Of a DNA stretch of 64,000 nucleotides, positions 45,026 to 53,741 are shown in pieces. The stretch covers positions 1,178,001 to 1,242,000 of the forward strand of contig NZ_CP019343.1 of the NCBI RefSeq assembly GCF_002117105.1. The letters run 5' to 3'. The notes beneath the pieces were generated by a model that was not told the DNA's origin, made no database searches, and was given only the letters and a program-made list of their open reading frames with translations. Made by a program: the position numbers and the translations under genes. Source of the DNA: Oceanicoccus sagamiensis. Its GTDB lineage: Bacteria; Pseudomonadota; Gammaproteobacteria; Pseudomonadales; Dasaniaceae. Positions within the stretch are counted from its first letter, which is position 1; every line of letters begins with the position of its first letter.

Positions 45026-46867
45026 TTAGCCTTCAAAACTAATTTGAATAAGCCCTTCATCTTCAATAAGAGAACTCAGGGAGAATGAGTACAAACCCGG
45101 GTTTTCCTCAATAAAACCAATATCAGCAAACACTTTTCCTGATTGTGTGTTTTTCTCGGTTTTGTTGTAGGTAGCTAGAAACTTGTCGTTCCCTGCCGCC
45201 TTATATCGCTCTAACAACCAGCGAATAAAGGCGTGCTCCACTCGCTTTGATTGCACCCGGCAACTAAAAGCAAGATCTATCATTTGTGGTTTTTCATTCT
45301 CAACGACACAAAACCCTACCGTCCCATAATCGCCGAATTTATCATCACACTTCAGGCGATAAGTATCATATTCGTCGCTTTGCAAAATACGTTGCAATTC
45401 GCTTTTGTTGTAGCGGTTGCCAGAAAAGTTCATTTGATTGGTTCGTTGAATCAGTTCGTGAATACGATCAATTTCCTCGACTTTACCACTGCACAGATTG
45501 AGGTTGATCTCACAACTGCGAACAAAGTCAAAATAGGCACCACTAAAACCTTGTTTTGCCGCGTTGCGTATTTTCTGATTTTTATAAAATTCACGACGCC
45601 GTCCCGATTCAACCGACACTTCGGGGTTAAATTCATCTTTGTTAAGAATTTGCTGGTATTGCGTTTCTGGAAATACCCTGACAAGAGGATGCTGCGATGC
45701 GACCTCTTCTCTTTCAAAAGGCGAGTCATCGATAAACACAACGGTATCAGCATTGACGTTGAAATTATTAATCACCTGCCCCATAGCGACACTCTTGGGC
45801 TCCCAGCTAATTTCAGGAAACACGAAGTAGTCATCAATGCCAAACTCCTGCAGTTTAGCCATGGCGTTTTCATGATCGTTCTTACTGATAATCGAATTGA
45901 CAATGCCGCGCCGGTCAAGCTCTTTTATAATGTGTTCGATATCAGGTTTGAGTTGCAAACTGTCCTGATCCTTTTGTTCCACTAGAATGCCATCCCACAA
46001 GGTGTTGTCCAGATCCCAGGCAACGACTTTGACTGTTTTTCCAGCGTGCGCTTTTTCTGTGACAAGATTATTCTCAGCGGCAGGCTTTTTAACAAAGCCA
46101 AGATAGCCAAAATAGAGGCTGGTTCCTTGTAGATCTTCCCCTGACTGGTTTGGAACAAAGGAGATAAAGTGCTTCTCGTCAGGATCAATATGCCCTGCGA
46201 TTTCACTGTACTCAATGACCTCGCTATGAAAGCCCTTCGGTAATTTGAGCCGCTGCTGATAAGGGAAGCTATTTTTTTCACCCCCCTCAGCTCTTATCGT
46301 AAAGGTAATATCAGCCACAGCATCCGACGGATTAAATATCTCGAGAACAAAATGGCTAGGAGAAGCATCAGCGCCAGAATGGTTGAGAAGTTTCTCGACA
46401 ACACCTTTTTTATATCGTCGAGCGAGTCTCGTACTGATACCCCGTCGACCTGCAATGGACAACCAATTATCAGGGGTATTTCTTGCAATATCTTCGACCC
46501 ATTGAATTTTTTTCTCTGCTGACTGCGTCAAACTGAGGTCGCTCACTCCAACTTTACTGGTGGCCATCAATGACCCCCAACGCTTGAAATCAACCTTGAC
46601 GATGTAGTCCAACATGCCACTTTCCGCAGCAATTTTAGAAATGCCATGGGTGAATCGTCGACACTTACCGTCTTTGCGAGGCTCATAGATATCGCAGGTT
46701 GAGTAACAGCCAGGCATTGCACATTCAGTACAATGCTCTTCCCACAGCAGGGGAGAAATCGCCTCTACATCTTTAAAAACTTCAGTATTTAACTGGAATG
46801 CTTTCTGAACATCAGCTGGAACATCTTCCGCACGATACTGTTTAAAATCGACTTCAAATTCGTACAT
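45026..46867 (-). CDS. HAD-IIIC/FkbH-like protein with a Cys-rich N-terminal region
   Basis: A 613-residue protein. The C-terminal half is an FkbH-type HAD phosphatase: AWDLDNTLWDG with the nucleophile D285 and D287, SKND, and FIDDSPFERE; then a GNAT-like FkbH tail (about 430-600) with NQMNFSGNRYNKSELQ and SCRVQSKRVEHAFI. FkbH proteins load glyceryl or similar acyl units onto carriers in polyketide and polysaccharide pathways. The first 270 residues are unusual: five cysteines at 46, 49, 54, 58 and 69 could bind metal or an Fe-S cluster, followed by a beta-rich stretch (about 170-265). I do not recognise that part. The deacetylase downstream suggests a glycan-modifying unit. Confidence 0.82.
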   Translation of the reverse strand: MYEFEVDFKQYRAEDVPADVQKAFQLNTEVFKDVEAISPLLWEEHCTECAMPGCYSTCDIYEPRKDGKCRRFTHGISKIAAESGMLDYIVKVDFKRWGSLMATSKVGVSDLSLTQSAEKKIQWVEDIARNTPDNWLSIAGRRGISTRLARRYKKGVVEKLLNHSGADASPSHFVLEIFNPSDAVADITFTIRAEGGEKNSFPYQQRLKLPKGFHSEVIEYSEIAGHIDPDEKHFISFVPNQSGEDLQGTSLYFGYLGFVKKPAAENNLVTEKAHAGKTVKVVAWDLDNTLWDGILVEQKDQDSLQLKPDIEHIIKELDRRGIVNSIISKNDHENAMAKLQEFGIDDYFVFPEISWEPKSVAMGQVINNFNVNADTVVFIDDSPFEREEVASQHPLVRVFPETQYQQILNKDEFNPEVSVESGRRREFYKNQKIRNAAKQGFSGAYFDFVRSCEINLNLCSGKVEEIDRIHELIQRTNQMNFSGNRYNKSELQRILQSDEYDTYRLKCDDKFGDYGTVGFCVVENEKPQMIDLAFSCRVQSKRVEHAFIRWLLERYKAAGNDKFLATYNKTEKNTQSGKVFADIGFIEENPGLYSFSLSSLIEDEGLIQISFEG

Positions 46868-47422
46868 AAATCCTCAATACTTGACTGTATTCCCTGATCT
46901 GGCCTTACCTTAAGAGTGCAATGGCGATAAACGCATTAGCCTGATATATCACGCTGGAAGTGCGTTTCGAGAGCATCGGAAGCATAAACGCCCATTTATT
47001 CAAAGTCTACCTTGATCCACGGCCGCCCTTGAAAAGACCCTCAACCTATAAAACACACCCACGGGCCGTTAGAAGCCCTTCACCTGGCAACCAGCGGGCG
47101 CTTTTTTTCTAACAAGATTACCTTAGTAGAACACTATGCTGTAACGCTGCAGAGATACAGTTTGATGGCATCCATGTAGTACTCAGACCCTATAACCGGG
47201 CGTGTTACTCAAACACCGCTGAGCCCGACAAGTTAATTTGCTAATACTCGAAAGTGTATTACTATTGGCCGCACTATAGCGATCATGATAAGTGGTAGCG
47301 ACCATCATAATAGCCGACCTTTAATGCCAACTGGAATCATCATTTTACATCGCCAGCTAGTAGCACTAGTCAGGCTGATTTTAGGCATGGCCGGTTACAG
47401 GCTTTGGCAGCCATTCGCAGCA
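46868..47422. other. Intergenic region between the FkbH and sulfatase genes
   Basis: Divergent spacer of about 420-550 bp, depending on the sulfatase start. It should hold both promoters but no convincing -35/-10 pair was identified. A GGGCGC followed by TTTTTTT (about 47096-47108) might end a short stem, but pairing is imperfect. No small gene is supportable. Confidence 0.4.
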
Positions 47423-49258
47423 ATGACGACGATGGCACGCCTTGCATTACTGGCATTGATACTGGCTAGTTGCGGCTCAGCCACCCCACCCCCCAATATA
47501 TTATTGATTCTGGTTGATGACCTCGGCGTTAACGATATTGGTATTTCCAATAACAACCCGATGGCACGTACGCCCAATATTGATCATTTTGCCAACGAGG
47601 GTGTGCGCTTTACTCGTCATTACACCGATACGGTGTGCTCACCTTCTCGTGCAGCTTTACTAACGGGCTTATTTCCTGCGCGGCTTGGTTATCGTCCGCT
47701 CCCCAGAGGTATTTCTCCAGACGTGGTTACAATGGCCGACGCTTTACGTGAGCGTGGCTATAGCACTTATCATATTGGTAAATGGCATCTTGGCGATACG
47801 CAATTAGCCGAAGCGCGGCCTAATCATCAGGGCTTTGACCGCTACTTTGGTTTTTTAAGCCAATGGCTGCTGTCCGGCACAAAGGCCAATGGCAAGTTAG
47901 TCCCCAGCCCTGGCACCTATTTTAATCCATGGCTGATGAGCAGTGAAAATCCCGAAGGGCAGCGTTATCAGGGACATTTGTCAGATATTTTAGTGGCGCG
48001 TACGATTTCCACCATCGAGGCATCCAAGGACAAGCGCCCCTGGTTTATTAATTATTGGACTTACCTGCCTCATTTTCCCATCGAGCCAGCACCTCGTTTT
48101 GCCGCTCGCCGTCAGGACAATCCTCAAGGCCACTACTATGCTATGACGGACCATTTGGACAGCAATATCGGCAAGGTGCTTAATGCTTTGGAAAAGTCAG
48201 GGCAAAGTGAAAACACGATTGTCGTGATTACCAGTGACAATGGTGGCACCAATATGCAGGTCGATAATAATGCCCCCTTTGTCGGTAGAAAAATGCAGTA
48301 TCGAGAGGGGGCCCTGCGCACGCCATTGATGATTCGCTGGCCGGGGACATTTCCAGCGGGTAAAGAAGTTGATCAAGTGGTTAGCCTGATGGATATATTT
48401 CCTACACTCGCTGCGGCGGTAGGGGCTGAAGTACCTGCGGGTATTGATGGCCGCGATATTCGTCCAGCCGTTTACGACCAACCACTTCCCGAGCAACCAC
48501 TTTATTGGGGAGTAGCCAGCAAGGGCTTCCACTTCTTCAGCGTTCTTTCCGCCGATGGCCGCTGGCGATTGGATCAATCTGCGCCTGCTTATGAAGAACC
48601 TGCAAAATTGTATGATTTGCAGGCAGAGCCCAGTGGTGCCAGCAATGTTTTTGATCGCAACCCTGAAGTTGCTGCGACACTAAATCGTGATTATTGGCAG
48701 TGGCACCGAAAAGTAAGGCGTATTGAAACGCATTATAAAATCGACCAGAAAGGCAATGCACAACTGACCGGGAATAATTTTTTAAGATCGCCGGGCTGGC
48801 AGGCTTTTACATTTGCTATTGCTGTTGAGCTGGAAGAGCAGGCGCGGTCGTTGCAACTCCCCATTGCCGACCAGTCTGGGCTTTGGCAGTTAACTTACCA
48901 TGCAGATACCGGCTTTACTGCCCAAATAGGCCAATACCAACTCAATAGTGGGCAGGCTATCGATCAAGGCTGCCACTCCGTGGTGGTGTCCGGGCAGTTT
49001 AAAACCTATAGAAGCGCCAAGGCTGCTGGGGGCAAGCTTAGGCTATATGTTAACGGTGTCGAGGTAGATTCCACCCCCCTGACGACACCCCCTGAGCTGA
49101 GCAACAATCTTTCGGTTCCCACCTATCTGGGATACCCTCCCAGTGCAGAAAAACGCTTTCCGGGTAACTTGGGGCGGCCGGTGATAGTCAGTGTCGATAT
49201 CAATAAAGACCCGGCCTTTGATGCTAAAACGCTAGACCAGGAGGTCTGTAGCCGTTAG
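47423..49258 (+). CDS. Sulfatase (arylsulfatase family), putative lipoprotein
   Basis: A type I sulfatase of 611 residues from the ATG at 47423; the frame is open back to 47285 but the shorter start places a lipoprotein signal (LALLALILASC) at the very N terminus. The motif CSPSR (Cys72) is the formylglycine-forming site, with flanking RAALLTG; ILVDDLG gives metal-binding aspartates and GKWHLG the active-site Lys/His. After the catalytic domain (about 25-470) a LamG-like beta domain (about 490-610) may bind glycans. It needs a formylglycine-generating enzyme, not encoded here. The substrate is probably a sulfated, perhaps algal, polysaccharide. Confidence 0.9.
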   Translation: MTTMARLALLALILASCGSATPPPNILLILVDDLGVNDIGISNNNPMARTPNIDHFANEGVRFTRHYTDTVCSPSRAALLTGLFPARLGYRPLPRGISPDVVTMADALRERGYSTYHIGKWHLGDTQLAEARPNHQGFDRYFGFLSQWLLSGTKANGKLVPSPGTYFNPWLMSSENPEGQRYQGHLSDILVARTISTIEASKDKRPWFINYWTYLPHFPIEPAPRFAARRQDNPQGHYYAMTDHLDSNIGKVLNALEKSGQSENTIVVITSDNGGTNMQVDNNAPFVGRKMQYREGALRTPLMIRWPGTFPAGKEVDQVVSLMDIFPTLAAAVGAEVPAGIDGRDIRPAVYDQPLPEQPLYWGVASKGFHFFSVLSADGRWRLDQSAPAYEEPAKLYDLQAEPSGASNVFDRNPEVAATLNRDYWQWHRKVRRIETHYKIDQKGNAQLTGNNFLRSPGWQAFTFAIAVELEEQARSLQLPIADQSGLWQLTYHADTGFTAQIGQYQLNSGQAIDQGCHSVVVSGQFKTYRSAKAAGGKLRLYVNGVEVDSTPLTTPPELSNNLSVPTYLGYPPSAEKRFPGNLGRPVIVSVDINKDPAFDAKTLDQEVCSR

Positions 49259-49598
49259 CCTGCCAGACAAGCCCAGAGTTTGCCCACCCAATGACCCTAA
49301 CGCCTGCGGGCGACAGCGGTTACCTGCCACCGGGCACAACATCACGATCCTGTACGCCAGACGCTATATTTATTGCAAGCAATAACACATGTCATTGATA
49401 TTGTTAGAAATAATAATAAGTTCCAGTTCGTGTTTTTGAACGACTCTGTTATCTCAAACCATTAATCTTTTCCTTGCTTTGCTCTCCAGCTTCGCTTGCT
49501 GTTCTGGGGGGGAACTATGAACAGCAGACTGCCGATATATGCCGGCATAGCTGCGGCAATCACTTTACAAAACTAACAATAACCACAAGGAAAAAACC
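49259..49598. other. Intergenic region before the FG-GAP gene
   Basis: 340 bp. Includes an inverted repeat TATTGC-AA-GCAATA at 49371-49384 and a 19-codon frame (49517-49576, MNSRLPIYAGIAAAITLQN) preceded by GGGGGG, which might be a leader peptide. The FG-GAP ATG follows AAGGAAAA. No other structure was seen. Confidence 0.4.
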
Positions 49599-50978
49599 AT
49601 GAAGCTAATATCAAAAGTAGCTGCCCTGAGTTTGGCCATTGCCAGCTCCTATGGCGCAGCAGAAGTCCCCGAATATTCCAAACTGACCATTGATGCCGAT
49701 ATTGCCGGTGCGGCCTTTGTTGTAGATGGCAATCTTGCCATTGGTAAACGCCCGGAATTAGTCGTCAGCGCCTTCGGCGATGTAGCGATTACCCCATACG
49801 GCCCGGTATTTCCTGACGGCGGTACGGTCACCCTGTACCAAAAATTAGGTTTTGGACGTGGTGCTGCGCTGGATGAGAAGTGGCATAAGGTCACTATCGT
49901 CTCTGAAGATGAGAATATTACTGTGCCAAACCGCCCCACTCTGGCCAATGTGAAAGACTGTCATATCGAACAGCGTTTCTGCCGTAACAGAACGGATGTT
50001 ATCGTACCCGGCGGCAGCTTCTTTGACACCTTTGGTGGCCAGGCCCGCGGCTCAATTACCTGGTGGGAAAATCACTGGAATGGCAATGTCTGGTTACGTA
50101 ATGATGTGGTGACCAACAGCCCATTCTCTTACCACTCGGTAGCTTTTGACGATTTTAATGGCGACGGCCATAAAGATATCATCAGTGTCGGTGAAGATGC
50201 GGGCAATCCCTCTGCTCCCGAAGACGATATTATTGAATTGCACCTGTTTGCTGGTAATGGCGACGGTACTTTTGAGCCTGCCCAAACTGTTGGTATCGGC
50301 GGCGGTGGATTAATTGAAGCGTACGACGTTGATGGCGATGGCGATGCTGATGTAGTTTCTCCACAATACTTTGGCCCTGTTTCAGGCCAGCCATTTGTAC
50401 CGGGTTTTGCCCGCACTGCCGACGTAGCCTCTTATGTCTGGTTTGAAAATCTGGGTGATGGCACCTTTGCCAAGCATGCTATTGGTGTTAATGAAGGGCC
50501 CGGTTTTGCTATTTTCCCAGTGGAAAACTTCCGTGGTGATGGCGTAACCCGCTGGATTGCGACCAACCATACCAATGCGAATATTCCATTCCCTCCATTC
50601 GCACTCTACCCGGAGCCTGCGGTTTATGAATTCACTCCAGGAGATAATCCACGGTTGCCATGGGCGGTTCGCACCTTAAGTAACCCCGGTGACTTCCCAG
50701 TTGAAGGCAGTGTTGGCCAATCAGCGCCAGGTACTGCGAAAGTCGGTTATTTAAACGATGATGAACGGCTGGATATTGCGGTATCCGGTGATGGCTCTCG
50801 CGCTGTTTACTGGATGGAGCAACAGGAAGATGGCTCGTTTATCACGCACCAGCTACCGGGCAGCGATGGCAACGGCCAGGCCGGCGGACCGGTTATTGCT
50901 GACTTTAACCGTGATGGTAAAGATGAAATTATCTTCGGTAGTTTCGACTTAAACTCACTGTCCATCTGGACTCGCTAA
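49599..50978 (+). CDS. Secreted FG-GAP/VCBS repeat protein
   Basis: A 459-residue exported protein. The signal peptide MKLISKVAALSLAIASSYGA is clear. Several FG-GAP repeats with calcium-binding DxDxDG loops are visible: DFNGDGHKDIISV, DVDGDGDADVVSP, NDDERLDIAVSG and DFNRDGKDEIIFG. They are spaced through the whole mature chain, as in a beta-propeller. The exact function is unknown; the gene follows the sulfatase on the same strand and ends at a strong terminator, so it may act in binding or handling the same extracellular glycan. Confidence 0.82.
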   Translation: MKLISKVAALSLAIASSYGAAEVPEYSKLTIDADIAGAAFVVDGNLAIGKRPELVVSAFGDVAITPYGPVFPDGGTVTLYQKLGFGRGAALDEKWHKVTIVSEDENITVPNRPTLANVKDCHIEQRFCRNRTDVIVPGGSFFDTFGGQARGSITWWENHWNGNVWLRNDVVTNSPFSYHSVAFDDFNGDGHKDIISVGEDAGNPSAPEDDIIELHLFAGNGDGTFEPAQTVGIGGGGLIEAYDVDGDGDADVVSPQYFGPVSGQPFVPGFARTADVASYVWFENLGDGTFAKHAIGVNEGPGFAIFPVENFRGDGVTRWIATNHTNANIPFPPFALYPEPAVYEFTPGDNPRLPWAVRTLSNPGDFPVEGSVGQSAPGTAKVGYLNDDERLDIAVSGDGSRAVYWMEQQEDGSFITHQLPGSDGNGQAGGPVIADFNRDGKDEIIFGSFDLNSLSIWTR

Positions 50979-50995
50979 GCCCTTAGTGGTCTCAC

Positions 50996-51028
50996 AAAAA
51001 GAGCCGGCAGCTTGCTGGCTCTTTTTTT
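50996..51028 (+). terminator. Terminator after the FG-GAP gene
   Basis: GAGCCGGC pairs with GCTGGCTC (one G-T) across a five-base loop, flanked by AAAAA and TTTTTTT. Confidence 0.88.
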
Positions 51029-51260
51029 ATCGGCAATCACCTTCTTCAAGCCAAGCCTACACCGATCACCGTCTCGCTCTCCTTTTAGCCTTGACCGCTC
51101 TACTGCTCACCTCGACAGCAGGCTTCGAGGGTATTAAGCACGGCTGGCTTTTTTACTTTTTACCCGCCTGTGGTTCTTGCCTCTATGCTCATTTACCCTT
51201 ATAAATAGCCCTCTAATAAATAACTATAATATTGCTTTAGTCATACCATCGTTACTTCCT

Positions 51261-52319
51261 ATGCTAATTAGCTGGCTTAATGTATTTCAGTTTTTACTGG
51301 CCATCCTGAGTTTTATACTCGGCTATTACCTGTACTCTACAAAACGCTGTTATGCCCTTAGCGGGTATTTTTTCTGCCTGGCCATTCATACGGCCTGCCG
51401 TATGATTGCTGAGATCGAGGGGCTGCCGATGGTTACAGATTTATCGAATTCTGTGCGCTTTATCTACGCTCCACTGGTGTACTTTTCAATCAGAGAATTG
51501 CTCTATCAGGATTTTCGCTATCGGCCCTATCATCTCGTGCATTTACTCCCTTTTACCTTAGCGCTGACCTCGGTGGGACTATTTTCAGTTAACTCCGCCT
51601 ACCTTAGCTCCATGGTAGGGCTGTTAATTATTGTCTATCTGATAGCAAGCTACCGGCTGCTGTTCCAATTTAGCAAAGTGGTTGAAAATACCCGCTCATC
51701 TGGCACCCCCTCCGGCTTGCGCTGGCTCAGGCGGGTGCTGTATATCTATAGCGCCCTGATTGTTTTTGAAGGCCTGCGCCACACGATGGACCTGATGATT
51801 CTTGAGAATATCTACCTGTCCGATATGATCTTTACCGCCATTGTCAGTTTCTTCCTCACTCTGCTGGTTTATCAGGGCATGCGCTCGCCGTCGCTGCTCC
51901 CCCCCATCAACAGTGAAGAGCGCGCTATTACTCTGGACCTGGAAGCTGGCACCCCCCGGGAGCGCTCACCCAATCCCGAAGTCGAGCAACAGCTTGCTAA
52001 TTTTATGCAACAGCATAAACCCTTTTTGAACCCTAAAATCAGCGTTAAAGAATTAGCGAAAGAACTGGGTATTTCTGCACGGCTGCTCTCTGAAGTGATC
52101 AACGAGCACTACGACTGCAATTTTTCTGAGTATATTAATAAAGCGCGAATTATTGAGTCACAGGCATTAATGGCAGCACCAGACAACCGGGAAAAGTCAC
52201 TACTGGATATCGGTCTTGCCGCAGGTTTCAACTCCAAGACATCATTCAATGTGATGTTTAAACGCTACACCGGCCAGACTCCCTCCAGTTACCGCAGCCA
52301 AATAAGCCCCCAGAGCTGA
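51261..52319 (+). CDS. AraC-family regulator with N-terminal membrane domain
   Basis: A 352-residue protein from the ATG at 51261; an earlier TTG at 51177 keeps the frame but adds an unlikely tail. About seven hydrophobic segments fill residues 1-220 (e.g. VFQFLLAILSFILGYYLYS, FIYAPLVYFSI, SMVGLLIIVYLIASY). The last 110 residues are an AraC DNA-binding domain with two helix-turn-helix units: VKELAKELGISARLLSEVIN and DIGLAAGFNSKTSFNVMFKR. Membrane AraC regulators often sense extracellular or periplasmic ligands, and this one may control the sulfatase/FG-GAP genes. Confidence 0.85.
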   Translation: MLISWLNVFQFLLAILSFILGYYLYSTKRCYALSGYFFCLAIHTACRMIAEIEGLPMVTDLSNSVRFIYAPLVYFSIRELLYQDFRYRPYHLVHLLPFTLALTSVGLFSVNSAYLSSMVGLLIIVYLIASYRLLFQFSKVVENTRSSGTPSGLRWLRRVLYIYSALIVFEGLRHTMDLMILENIYLSDMIFTAIVSFFLTLLVYQGMRSPSLLPPINSEERAITLDLEAGTPRERSPNPEVEQQLANFMQQHKPFLNPKISVKELAKELGISARLLSEVINEHYDCNFSEYINKARIIESQALMAAPDNREKSLLDIGLAAGFNSKTSFNVMFKRYTGQTPSSYRSQISPQS

Positions 52320-52350
52320 AACGACGGCTCCGGCGGCAGACACTACATAT

Positions 52351-52369
52351 AGTGTGAACTATTCACACT
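52351..52369. promoter_or_regulatory. Perfect 19-bp inverted repeat (operator candidate)
   Basis: AGTGTGAA-CTA-TTCACACT has 8-bp arms and lies 31 bp after the AraC gene and 85 bp before a small gene. It resembles a CRP half-site pair (TGTGA/TCACA), but the spacing is five, not the six bases of CRP. Confidence 0.5.
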
Positions 52370-52454
52370 GAGAACATTGATAATCACACAGTCACGCTGG
52401 CCAGGCGGTTGCTACTCTAAGTCCATTAATTGATAACAGTAATGGACTATAACA

Positions 52455-52646
52455 ATGAATAATAAACACCTGCCTGCAACCAGCCGTGAGTCTATTTTTC
52501 ACGACCGACGAACCTTAACAAGCAACCATTCCGATACCGGCAACACCGAACCCTGCCGCAGAAAAACCTTTGCTCAATCCAATACTCAGGACTGGTGGTT
52601 AAAAGTTAACTATGTCAGCCAGCACTTGCATGCGGTTGCTGATTGA
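52455..52646 (+). CDS. Small hypothetical protein, IFxDRR/WWL paralogue 1
   Basis: A 63-residue protein without a recognised domain. It shares SRESIFHDRR near the N terminus, an Arg/Lys pair region and DWWLKVNY near the C terminus with the next gene (SRSIFSDRR and PWWLRIDY), so the two are paralogues. Charged, soluble, no signal. The start has only a weak ribosome-binding site. The pair probably belongs to a small family restricted to marine gammaproteobacteria, but I cannot name it. Confidence 0.6.
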   Translation: MNNKHLPATSRESIFHDRRTLTSNHSDTGNTEPCRRKTFAQSNTQDWWLKVNYVSQHLHAVAD

Positions 52647-52789
52647 AATCAACAATCAGCAAGAGACATTAAAATTTAAGCATTTGTTCAAAGCCATTTG
52701 GCTTTGGATCTGTTAGAGTTACACGTAACAGTTTACGGACGCTCATTCTGAGTTTGCGTACTGATTTTTTAGTTTTTCGAGGCAATCTG

Positions 52790-53032
52790 GTGAAGGATAA
52801 AAGCCGTTCCATTTTTAGCGACCGACGCGTATCTGCGGATAGACGGGATCAAGACCTGCCTATGCCTGCGGGGCTTGATCGCAGAAGCGGATGCCGCAGA
52901 AGCCGTCACTTCCAGGCTCAGCCCTGGTGGTTGAGAATTGATTACGCGGTAGAGTTGGTTAAAGAACCACAATCAGCCCCACAGGAACAGCCAGCGATAA
53001 GCCAACCGGGTGAAGGTCTGCCTGGTAGCTAG
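52790..53032 (+). CDS. Small hypothetical protein, IFxDRR/WWL paralogue 2
   Basis: An 80-residue protein beginning at a GTG (52790) preceded by GAGG seven bases upstream. Repeated DRR motifs (IFSDRR, SADRR, GLDRR) are followed by FQAQPWWLRIDYAVEL and a Pro/Gln-rich tail. It is a diverged copy of the gene at 52455. It has no signal or membrane segment, and the role is unknown. Confidence 0.6.
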   Translation: MKDKSRSIFSDRRVSADRRDQDLPMPAGLDRRSGCRRSRHFQAQPWWLRIDYAVELVKEPQSAPQEQPAISQPGEGLPGS

Positions 53033-53087
53033 CCACACTAAGCAAAGGGAAGGGAAAGAAAGGAGCAAGAGCAAGGAGCAAAGCCGG

Positions 53088-53115
53088 CAAGCACCAAGCA
53101 CCAAGCACCAAGCAC
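53088..53115. repeat. Tandem repeat (CAAGCAC)x4
   Basis: Four perfect copies of a 7-base unit in a non-coding spacer, preceded by an imperfect AAGGAGCA-rich purine tract (53041-53080). Confidence 0.9.
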
Positions 53116-53220
53116 TTTACAGCTCACAACTTTTTCAGCTTAAGCTAACTTTCTTAGCGACCTATTTAAGCTAATAAAAAGAATGAAGTTTCAACCGCAA
53201 CTCCCTGAAACAAACTCTTT

Positions 53221-53463
53221 TTAGTGATTAAGTTCGTTAAAGAAAACTCGCCTTGAGTGAATCATTTCCTTATAGGTTTGCAGCATCGAGAAGTCGACGT
53301 TAGCAGCGCCTTGTTCCAATACTTCCATTTGCTTTTCCAGCTCAACCAACTCTTCCAGTAACTGGTCTTTAACAGACTTGGTATTTTGCAGAGCAACACC
53401 ACCGGCAGTTTCGTGCCGTAATTCGGGTCGATTCAGGTCCAGGTTCCCAATCGCCTTTTTCAT
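53221..53463 (-). CDS. Small hypothetical protein with coiled coil
   Basis: An 80-residue protein. The ATG at 53463 is chosen because GAGG lies eight bases upstream; two more in-frame codons precede it. Residues 30-55 (SVKDQLLEELVELEKQMEVL) look like a coiled coil. It has no signal or membrane segment and I do not recognise the family. It lies alone on the minus strand between the small-protein pair and cysQ. Confidence 0.6.
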   Translation of the reverse strand: MKKAIGNLDLNRPELRHETAGGVALQNTKSVKDQLLEELVELEKQMEVLEQGAANVDFSMLQTYKEMIHSRRVFFNELNH

Positions 53464-53741
53464 TATCATTGCCTCAACGCTTTTCCATTATTATTAACCA
53501 GCCATTAAGCGATCATTAACAGTTCGGCATCTTGCCGAGGATTACAGCGTATTGTCCCTATCCTATGTAAGAAGTCATTTTTTACAGCGGTATCTTTCAG
53601 AGTAGATAAAGATCCTCCCTATGAAAGGAAAAAACAAGTAGAAACGATAAAAAATCGAGGATAACTGAGCAAGCAGAGGTTTTTAAAACCGTAAGATCTA
53701 AAGGCATAATGCTTTAATACGATTAAGTTAGGGAAACCGAC

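Noticed and set aside
52351-52369. CRP binding site
   Set aside because: TGTGA and TCACA are separated by five bases; CRP requires six.
40356-53741. Second copy of the tRNA-Phe 3' end as attR
   Set aside because: Reading by eye found no stretch resembling TTCGATTCCGCGACCGGGC. A computed search is needed before claiming absence.
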